Source of the DNA: JBEVNX01 sp040507895
GTDB taxonomy: Bacteria; Desulfobacterota; Binatia; JACPRU01
Reading direction: 5' to 3'
Length of the DNA: 31,045 nt
Assembly (NCBI GenBank): GCA_040507895.1
Contig: JBEVNX010000072.1
Span: forward strand, 1-31,045
Position 1 is the first letter of the stretch; each line of letters opens with the position of its first letter. This document shows, in pieces, positions 25,198 through 31,045 of the stretch. The notes below the pieces were generated by a model, which did not search any database, was not told where the DNA came from, and saw nothing but the letters and a program-made list of their open reading frames with translations. The position numbers and the translations under genes are program-made.

Positions 25198-27246
25198 TTA
25201 GCGGCCGGCGAGGAACCGCCGGATGGCCGTCTCGTCGACGCCGAGCACTCGCGCGACCTCGATGCCGGCGAGCAGCGCATAGAGCGCGCTGTCGCCGACC
25301 ACGTCGAGGCCGACCGCGAAGCTCTCGCCTCCGACGTCGAGCCGAAGGCCATTCGGCTCGTGCCGGGCCTGCGCGCCCCGGTAGGTCCGTAAGCGCGGCC
25401 CGTGAGCGTCGACGGCAGCGAGCAGCCGAGGATCGTCTCCGCAGGCGATGACGGTGCCGCCACGGGCGGACACTTCGCGCGCGAGCCAAGTGATCTCACG
25501 CTCCACGGTATCGAGGAACGAGAGGTCGTTCGAGAAGCTCGGCGCGAGTGGTGTGAGCACGAGAACGTCCGGCACGACGGCCGCGACGAGCGCGCGGGCG
25601 TCTCCCTCACGCCGCAACCCCATCTCGAGAATCAGCACGTCGAGTGGGCGAGAGTCGAACAGGCCCCCGGCCATCGCCCGGCCGATAGTCGCGAGAAGGC
25701 CACCGAGCGTGGTCGAATCGACCGAGGTGTCGAGGATCGCGAGCGGCAAGCCGAGTTCGGTGTTGTACGAGCGTGGATTGGCTCGCACGCGAAGCGTCGA
25801 GTCGAGCATCTCCCGGAGCCACCGCTTCATCACGGTCTTACCCTGCAGACCGGCGATGGCCACGCAGCGAGGCCGCACGCGGGCGAGGTAGCGGCGGGCG
25901 AGCCAGGCGAGAAGGGCGATCGCGGCGATGCGCGCGCGGGAAAACAGGAGCGAGCGCTTCCAGGGTGGCGGCGCGGCAAGCGACGCCTGCGGGGGTGCGA
26001 GCGGTAGGCGAGCAGGATCGCCTGCCGTGGCCGGAATTGGCTTTCGCTTCCCCCCGTGGAAGTAGTCGGCGAGCCTGGCAAACGCTTCCTCGATCTCCTC
26101 GCCCCGTCGACTGTAAGAGATTCGCAAGTGCGACTCGCCGCTCGGCCCGAAGGCGATCCCCGGCACGAGTGCGACGTGCCCGCGCTCGAGGATGTCGCGG
26201 GCGAGGCGGCGCGAGTCGCGAGCTAGGGGAACGGTGTCCTTGACTCGTGGGAACACGAAGTACGAGGCCCCCGGCTTCTGGTAGTCGAAGATGTGCGAGA
26301 GGCGGTCGAGGTGGCCGAGCGTGAGGTTTCGCCGCTCGAGGAATTCGCGGCGAAACGCCTGGATGGTCTCGTCGCCGAGCTCCAGAGCCGCCAGCGCCGC
26401 ATACTGCGAGACGACGGGAGCGCAGGTCACCAGCGCATCGTGGACCTTGAGGATCTCGGCGACGTGTTGCCGGTCCGAGTGCAGGAATCCGACGCGCCAG
26501 CCGGTCATGCCGTAGGCCTTCGAGAACGAGAAGACGCGTACAACTCGGCTTCTCGCCGCCTCGATCCGCGCGGGCGTGAAGAGCTCCGTGTCGTTGTACA
26601 GGAAGTCCTTGTAGACCTCGTCGCTGACGAGCAGTAAGTCGCGTCGCTCTGCAACTTCGACCAGTCGCTCGAGCTGCGAGCGCGAGTAGACGGTGCCGGT
26701 AGGATTGTTCGGGTTGGCGAAGACCATCGCGACGGTGCGCCGCGTGATGGCCCGCTCGAGGGCATCCAGATCGAGGGCGAAGTTCTGTTCCTCGACGAGC
26801 GGCACGAAGCGCGGCGAGCCGCCGGCCATGCGGATCGCCTCCACGTACGAGGGGTAGCTCGGCGAAGGCACCAGAACCTCGTCGCCCGGCTCGAGCGCTG
26901 CGAGCAGCGTCGCGGAGATCGCTTCGATCGAGCCGCAGGTCACCACGATCTCGTTCTCGGGATCGTAGCGCATGCCGTCGCGCAGGAGCGCCTCGGCGAT
27001 CGCTTCGCGAAGCTTCGGCAGTCCCGGTGTGAGCGAGTAGCGGCTGCAAGCGCCGGTGGCGATCTTCTCTTGGACGTAGCGGACGATCGGCTCGGGCGTG
27101 TCGAAGCTGGGAATCCCCTGCGCCAGCGATACGGTGCCCGGAATTTGCGCGGCGCGCAGCTCCATCTCCTTGATCGGAGAGAGACGGAGCGCTCCGGCGC
27201 GCGGAAATAGGTCGCGCAGGCTCGTCGGCCCTGGCAGCGCTCTCAC
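25198..27246 (-). CDS. Fusion of class I/II PLP aminotransferase and truncated MurF-like Mur ligase domain
   Basis: Residues 1-400 form a complete aminotransferase: Asn181 (ANPNNPTG), Tyr212 (SDEVYKD), PLP lysine K243 (FSFSKAYGMTGWRVGF) and the substrate Arg375 (HLRISY). After a proline-rich linker and a hydrophobic stretch (RIAAIALLAWLARRYLA) come Mur ligase motifs: P-loop GLQGKTV (466-472), SYNTELGLPLAIL (MurF-like NNEIG segment) and LILEMGLRR (541). The protein ends at residue 682 just after the central-domain helix GIEVARVLGVDETAIRRFL, so the Mur ligase C-terminal domain is absent. GTG 27246 overlaps the upstream yihY stop (GTGA). Joint transamination and ATP-dependent peptide-bond chemistry is inferred. 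Confidence 0.85.
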   Translation of the reverse strand: MRALPGPTSLRDLFPRAGALRLSPIKEMELRAAQIPGTVSLAQGIPSFDTPEPIVRYVQEKIATGACSRYSLTPGLPKLREAIAEALLRDGMRYDPENEIVVTCGSIEAISATLLAALEPGDEVLVPSPSYPSYVEAIRMAGGSPRFVPLVEEQNFALDLDALERAITRRTVAMVFANPNNPTGTVYSRSQLERLVEVAERRDLLLVSDEVYKDFLYNDTELFTPARIEAARSRVVRVFSFSKAYGMTGWRVGFLHSDRQHVAEILKVHDALVTCAPVVSQYAALAALELGDETIQAFRREFLERRNLTLGHLDRLSHIFDYQKPGASYFVFPRVKDTVPLARDSRRLARDILERGHVALVPGIAFGPSGESHLRISYSRRGEEIEEAFARLADYFHGGKRKPIPATAGDPARLPLAPPQASLAAPPPWKRSLLFSRARIAAIALLAWLARRYLARVRPRCVAIAGLQGKTVMKRWLREMLDSTLRVRANPRSYNTELGLPLAILDTSVDSTTLGGLLATIGRAMAGGLFDSRPLDVLILEMGLRREGDARALVAAVVPDVLVLTPLAPSFSNDLSFLDTVEREITWLAREVSARGGTVIACGDDPRLLAAVDAHGPRLRTYRGAQARHEPNGLRLDVGGESFAVGLDVVGDSALYALLAGIEVARVLGVDETAIRRFLAGR

Positions 27247-28553
27247 GACCGGGGCTCCTCGGCAGCGAGCGCCTCTAGGGTCACGTCGCCGAGCGCACTG
27301 CGTTCGGCAACTCCTTGCCGAGCGAGCAGCGCGTCGACCGCCAGCGCTGGCTCGCACGCGCCTCGGGAATCGCTCGCCGGCCGGCGCACGGCGGTCAAGA
27401 TGTCGATCACCGCGATCGTGCTTGGTGGGCGAGCCGGCAAGTAGCGCGGCGGCTCCTCGGGCGCTTCCTCGTGGCCAGTTGCGACGAGGAAGCCGCCCTC
27501 ACAGAGGAGCTCGAGCGCTTTCGCGACCCACGAATCCGGAAAGCGGAGGCGTTCCGCCAGCTCTTCTCGCGTCGTGCCGCCGCGTCCGGCGAGGAAGTCG
27601 ACGGTCGCGGCGCGCGCCACCTCGAGCACGACCTGCGAGCGCCCGGCGTCGCCCTCCGGGAACGGATCGGTCTTCACCTCCGGGCTCGCCGCCGCATGCG
27701 CGACCTCCGCGCCGTACAAGACGATCATCCACGAAACGTAGAGGCCGATCATCATCACGGGGATCGCGCCGATCCCTCCATACACTTTGCTGTACTGGAC
27801 CACCTGCGAGAAATATAGAGCGCTGCCGGCGTTGTTGAGCTGCAAGAGCGCCCCGGCCGTGATGCCACCCAGGACCGCCGCGCGCGGCGGGACGTAGGTG
27901 TTCGGCATGGTCCAATAGAGAAGCGTGAACCCGGCTGAGAGAATGACGAGGGGCAGCACCCTCCAAAAGAGCCGCGCGGGGAGGCCGCCGGGCAGGTGGC
28001 CGAGCACGGCCGCCACGGCGTTCGACCCCGTGATCCCAAGAGCAAGAAACAGAAAGATCGGCCCCAGAGTGACGCCGGCCCAGTAGTACACGATGCTCCG
28101 GGCGAGTGTCCGTCCGCGCGAGACCGCCCAGACGTCGTTCAGCGCGTGTTCGACGGCGGAGAGTAGCGAGATTCCTACGCTCACCAGCGTGATCGCGCCG
28201 AATGCCCCGAGCGCTCCGGCGTCGATGCGGTTGATGCCTTCTTGGATCCGGGCGAGGGCGTCTTGACGAGCGCTAGCGGCCTCGTCGGCCGAGAGATAGC
28301 GAAGCTGCGGCACTGCGTAGTCGAGAACGCGATCGATGGCGCTGAGCAGGAGCTGCGGATCTTGGTTGCGGAGCACGCCTTTCGAGATCGACAGGACGAG
28401 GGCGAGCAGCGGAACCAGCGCCAGAAGCGACGTGTACGAGAGCGAAGCCGCCCTCACCGGTCCGCGATGCGTGCGGAAGTCTCGAACCGCTCGTACCCAG
28501 GGAGACAGCGAGGAGCCGTCGAGCCGGGAGAGGATCGTCCCAGATTCGATCAA
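27243..28553 (-). CDS. YihY/BrkB-family membrane protein with C-terminal winged-helix-like extension
   Basis: The membrane core has about six helices and the family motifs RAASLSYTSLLALVPLLALVLS, LLSAVEHALNDVWAVSRGRTL, YWTMPNTYVPPRAAVLGGITAGALL and QVVQYSKVYGGIGAIPVMMIGLYVSWMIVLYGAEVA. The last 130 residues add a soluble region resembling a winged helix (RGGTTREELAERLRFPDSWVAKALELLCEGGFLVAT), seen in longer YihY proteins. The start is uncertain. TTG 28553 gives 436 residues and begins close to the conserved region; GTG 28697 would add 48 low-complexity Arg-rich residues. It is translationally coupled to the aminotransferase-Mur ligase gene. The function of the family is not firmly known. Confidence 0.85.
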   Translation of the reverse strand: MIESGTILSRLDGSSLSPWVRAVRDFRTHRGPVRAASLSYTSLLALVPLLALVLSISKGVLRNQDPQLLLSAIDRVLDYAVPQLRYLSADEAASARQDALARIQEGINRIDAGALGAFGAITLVSVGISLLSAVEHALNDVWAVSRGRTLARSIVYYWAGVTLGPIFLFLALGITGSNAVAAVLGHLPGGLPARLFWRVLPLVILSAGFTLLYWTMPNTYVPPRAAVLGGITAGALLQLNNAGSALYFSQVVQYSKVYGGIGAIPVMMIGLYVSWMIVLYGAEVAHAAASPEVKTDPFPEGDAGRSQVVLEVARAATVDFLAGRGGTTREELAERLRFPDSWVAKALELLCEGGFLVATGHEEAPEEPPRYLPARPPSTIAVIDILTAVRRPASDSRGACEPALAVDALLARQGVAERSALGDVTLEALAAEEPRS

Positions 28554-28778
28554 GGGCTTCCGAAGTAGGGTATGAATGGACCCCGCTCGGGGCTGAACGG
28601 CGTCCCGCCGGCCGTTTCTTCGACGGTCCTGCCGCTCGCCGCAACCGCGCCGAGAAGCGCGAGGACGCCCATCCAAGAGGTAAGACGCATCAGCCACCCC
28701 CCCCGCGCGACTCCTAAGCGAACGCCCGACTCGAAGTCAAATTCTTGCCGCGGCGGACCCCCGGTCCCTGCCTTCCGT

Positions 28779-28806
28779 TTGCGACGCGTTTCTCCGGTGT
28801 GCTAAT
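28779..28806 (+). promoter_or_regulatory. Possible pilMNO promoter in the yihY-pilM gap
   Basis: TTGCGA (28779-28784) and GCTAAT (28801-28806) are separated by 16 bases, with an extended -10 TG two bases before GCTAAT. The pair lies in the 344-base divergent gap between yihY and pilM, which has no other gene. A small hairpin (GAGT...ACTC, about 28820-28834) follows in the leader. I looked for a cyclic di-GMP riboswitch, common before pilus genes, and saw none. The evidence is motif similarity only. Confidence 0.35.
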
Positions 28807-28897
28807 CACCCGAGCAGGGAGTCGTTAGAACTCCGAGGGTTACTCTCCCCTGGGCGCGGATTTGCGTCGGGGCGGAACTGGTGGGGAGCATAACAAC

Positions 28898-29974
28898 TTG
28901 GCATCGCTTTCGAAGGTACTCGGAAGGCTGTTCGCACGCGAGGGCCGATACGTCAGTTTGGATATCGGCTCGAGCTCTCTGAAGCTGCTCGAAGTCGAAG
29001 GCAGCTCGAGCCAACTGACGATCCGCAACTACGGCACCGCGGCTTTGCCGCCGTCGGCGATCCAGAACAACATGATCGTCGAGCCGGACGGTGTGTCAGG
29101 GGTGATCCGGAATCTGTTGCGTAAAACCGGCATCTCCGCGACCGAGGCGATCACCGCCGTCCCGGGGCCGGCCGTGATCATCAAGAAGCTACAGCTGCCG
29201 AGCCAGGCGCCGAACGAGCTCGAGAACTCGGTCCTGTTCGAGGCGGGGAACTTCATCCCCGAGAGCCTGGAGAACGTCAACCTCGACTACATGGTCACGG
29301 ACGTTCTCGAGAAAGAACGGCAGTTCGAGGTGCTGCTCGTCGCGGTCAAGCGCGACATCATCAACAGCTATACCAACACGCTGCAACTTGCGGGTCTCGA
29401 GCCGACGGTGGTGGACGTCGACTACTTCGCGCTCGAGAACATGTACGAGCTCAACTATCCGCCGCGCGAGAACCAGGTCGTCGCGCTGGTGAACATCGGC
29501 GCCCGCTACTCCTGCATGAACATCCTGCGCGGCGGCCGTTCGACGTTCACGGGCGACGTGCCGGTGGGCGGCAAGGAATTCAACGACGCACTCGTGCGGA
29601 ATCTCGGCGTGAGTCCTGCCGAAGCGGAGTCGATCAAGCTCGGCACGCATCCCTCCTATCCGGCGGATCAAGTGGAATCGATCCTCCAGCCGGTCAAGGA
29701 GTTCCTCGCCGAGGAGATCCATCGCGCGCTCAGCTTCTTCTGGACGGCCGCTACGGACGAGCAGATCAGCTCGATTCTCCTCTCCGGCGGCACTTCGCGG
29801 GCGCCCGGTTTGGTGACCCTTCTCGGCGAGCGGCTCGAGGTGCCGGTGCAGGTGGTCAATCCGCTGACCAACGTGACGGTCGGTCACGGCGTCGACCGCG
29901 CGGCGCTCGAGAAGGACGCCGCGTCGTTGGCCATCGCCGTGGGGTTGGGTGTGCGGCGGCCGGGGGACAAATGA
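28898..29974 (+). CDS. pilM: Type IV pilus assembly protein PilM
   Basis: PilM is the cytoplasmic actin-like protein that binds the N-terminal tail of PilN in the type IV pilus alignment complex. The 358-residue protein has the actin-fold phosphate loops YVSLDIGSSSLKLLEVEG and ALVNIGARYSCMNILRGG, plus SILLSGGTSRAPGLVTLLGERL and the C-terminal ASLAIAVGLGVRRPGDK. The start is taken as TTG 28898 (LASLSKVLGRLFAREGRYVSLD), behind GGGGAG; the longer upstream frame lacks conserved sequence. Its ATGA overlap with pilN couples the two. Confidence 0.94.
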   Translation: MASLSKVLGRLFAREGRYVSLDIGSSSLKLLEVEGSSSQLTIRNYGTAALPPSAIQNNMIVEPDGVSGVIRNLLRKTGISATEAITAVPGPAVIIKKLQLPSQAPNELENSVLFEAGNFIPESLENVNLDYMVTDVLEKERQFEVLLVAVKRDIINSYTNTLQLAGLEPTVVDVDYFALENMYELNYPPRENQVVALVNIGARYSCMNILRGGRSTFTGDVPVGGKEFNDALVRNLGVSPAEAESIKLGTHPSYPADQVESILQPVKEFLAEEIHRALSFFWTAATDEQISSILLSGGTSRAPGLVTLLGERLEVPVQVVNPLTNVTVGHGVDRAALEKDAASLAIAVGLGVRRPGDK

Positions 29975-30552
29975 TCCGAATCAATCTGCTACCCGTCAAA
30001 CAAGCCGCGCAGGCGGAGCGGCAGCGCCAGGAGATCACGCGAGCGGGCCTCGCGCTCGGTCTGCTCGCCGTGCTCGCCGTCGCGGTCCGACTGCAACAGG
30101 GTCGCGAGCTCGCGGCCGCCGAGGAGCGCATCACCCAGCTCGAAACCGCCCTCAAGGCACTCGACTCCCAGGTCCACGACGTCAACGATCTCGACGTCAA
30201 GAAGAAGGCGCTCGAGTCGAAGCTGAAGGTGATCTCCGATCTCGGCCGAAAGCGCGTCGGCCCGGTCGGCGTGATGGCCGACCTCGCCGCAGCCACTCCG
30301 GACCGGGTGTGGCTCACCGACTTCTCGGAGACCAGCGGGTCCGCGACCATCACCGGGCAGGCGGTCGACAATCAGATCGTTGCCGAGTTTCTTCGCAATC
30401 TATCTGGGTCACCGTACTTCACGACCGTCGATCTGGTGGAGACGATGCAAGATCAGGTCGGTGATGTGAAGCTGCGCAAGTTCATCGTCAAGGCGACGAT
30501 CAACTACGCGGCCACCGACAAGAGGGCCGAGGGGCCAGGGAGCAAGTCGTAG
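29971..30552 (+). CDS. pilN: Type IV pilus inner-membrane protein PilN
   Basis: This 193-residue bitopic protein starts with MIRINLLPVKQ, the conserved INLLP tail that docks into PilM. It then has one membrane helix (ITRAGLALGLLAVLAVAVRL), a periplasmic coiled coil (EERITQLETALKALDSQVHDVNDLDVKKKALESKLKVI) and a ferredoxin-like domain (PDRVWLTDFSETSGSATITGQAVDN...SGSPYFTTVDLVE). The ATG overlaps the pilM stop by four bases, and pilO starts two bases after its stop. Confidence 0.95.
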   Translation: MIRINLLPVKQAAQAERQRQEITRAGLALGLLAVLAVAVRLQQGRELAAAEERITQLETALKALDSQVHDVNDLDVKKKALESKLKVISDLGRKRVGPVGVMADLAAATPDRVWLTDFSETSGSATITGQAVDNQIVAEFLRNLSGSPYFTTVDLVETMQDQVGDVKLRKFIVKATINYAATDKRAEGPGSKS

Positions 30553-30554
30553 GC

Positions 30555-31045
30555 ATGAACGACCTACTCGAACGCCTTTTCGCGCTCTCGCCGCAGATGC
30601 GGCTGGGTGTCTACGTCGGTGCGACGCTGCTTCTGGCGCTCATCTACTGGAACTTCTTCTATTCGCCGATGTCGACGGCGCTCCAGGAGAAGACGGGCCG
30701 CGTCCAGGATCTCGAGGCACAGCATTCCAAGAAGACCCGCATGGTCGCGCAGCTCGAGGCGCTGCGCAAAGAGGTCAAGGAGCTGGACGGGAAGCTGCGT
30801 GAAGCGATCGCTCAGCTGCCGGACCAGAAGGAGATCCCGGATCTGTTGTCGACCGTATCGTCGCTGGGTCGTGAATCCGGCCTGGAGATCCTGCTCTTCC
30901 GCCAGAAGCCGGAGGTGCTGCAGGACTTCTATGCCGAGGTCCCGGTCGAGATGTTGATGAAGGGCACCTACTCCCAGCTCGACGAATTCTTTGCCAAGGT
31001 CGGCAAGCTGAACCGCATCGTGAATGTAAAAGACATCAGCATGAA
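30555..31045 (+). CDS. pilO: Type IV pilus inner-membrane protein PilO (3' part outside window)
   Basis: The first 163 codons are present. After a short cytoplasmic tail (MNDLLERLFALSPQMR) comes a membrane helix (LGVYVGATLLLALIYWNFFY). A coiled coil (LQEKTGRVQDLEAQHSKKTRMVAQLEALRKEVKELDGKL) leads to the periplasmic PilO domain (LPDQKEIPDLLSTVSSLGRESGLEILLFR, VPVEMLMKGTYSQLDEFFAKVGKLNRIVNVKDI). PilO pairs with PilN to align the pilus machine. PilP and PilQ are expected next but lie outside the window. Confidence 0.95.
   Translation, partial: MNDLLERLFALSPQMRLGVYVGATLLLALIYWNFFYSPMSTALQEKTGRVQDLEAQHSKKTRMVAQLEALRKEVKELDGKLREAIAQLPDQKEIPDLLSTVSSLGRESGLEILLFRQKPEVLQDFYAEVPVEMLMKGTYSQLDEFFAKVGKLNRIVNVKDISM

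Noticed and set aside
28800..28897. Cyclic di-GMP riboswitch in the pilM leader
   Set aside because: The conserved core segments of the GEMM class are absent. Only a short GAGT/ACTC hairpin is seen.

Overview
This is a 31 kb stretch of a very GC-rich, gene-dense bacterial chromosome. It shows no phage, insertion sequence, rRNA or tRNA. Gram-negative features (an outer-membrane porin with signal peptide, a pilMNO cluster, clpS-clpA) together with soil-type metabolism (acyl-CoA dehydrogenase, two crotonases, an F420-type luciferase-like oxidoreductase, polyphosphate glucokinase) suggest an uncultured deltaproteobacterial, Myxococcota-like or Binatota-like lineage. That placement is inference only.

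The main discovery is two genes with an in-frame TGA that I read as selenocysteine. (1) A FrnE/DsbA-family oxidoreductase at 5449-6075 (+) has TGA at the first position of its CxxC motif, giving U-P-W-C, followed by a plausible bacterial SECIS hairpin. (2) An OsmC-family peroxiredoxin-like protein at 15741-15295 (-) has TGA where the second conserved cysteine belongs. It is followed by a perfect 6-bp hairpin with a GGUC loop. Ordinary gene calling would delete the first protein's active site and cut 22 residues, including the catalytic one, from the second. Both encode thiol-redox enzymes, so this genome should carry selA, selB, selC and selD elsewhere.

Layout. 1-5290 (-): GST, methyladenine DNA glycosylase, leuC, leuD, clpS, clpA (cut by the window edge). 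5449-7209: the FrnE selenoprotein, convergent with a pentapeptide-repeat/TIR-like protein. 7344-8561 (+): acyl-CoA dehydrogenase behind a perfect palindrome. 8618-10680 (-): a translationally coupled metallopeptidase and ATP-grasp pair. 10776-13440 (+): Tat-exported Fe-S aldo/keto reductase, SnoaL-like protein, DUF1028 protein. 13473-14456 (-): a membrane-protein gene broken by two compensating frameshifts. 14603-16878: DUF899 thioredoxin-like protein, convergent with the OsmC selenoprotein, then a ClC channel remnant and polyphosphate glucokinase. 16880-20519 (-): a tightly coupled operon of cupredoxin-like protein, membrane nucleotide cyclase and porin. 20645-25032 (+): crotonase, ettA, a tandem repeat, F420-type oxidoreductase, second crotonase. 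25198-28553 (-): YihY/BrkB membrane protein coupled to an aminotransferase-Mur ligase fusion. 28898-31045 (+): pilM, pilN and the start of pilO.

Many neighbours overlap by 1-4 bases (leuC/leuD, GST/glycosylase, peptidase/ATP-grasp, cupredoxin/cyclase/porin, yihY/aminotransferase, pilM/pilN), so operons are compact and translationally coupled. Because GC is so high, long antisense open frames are common and were ignored.
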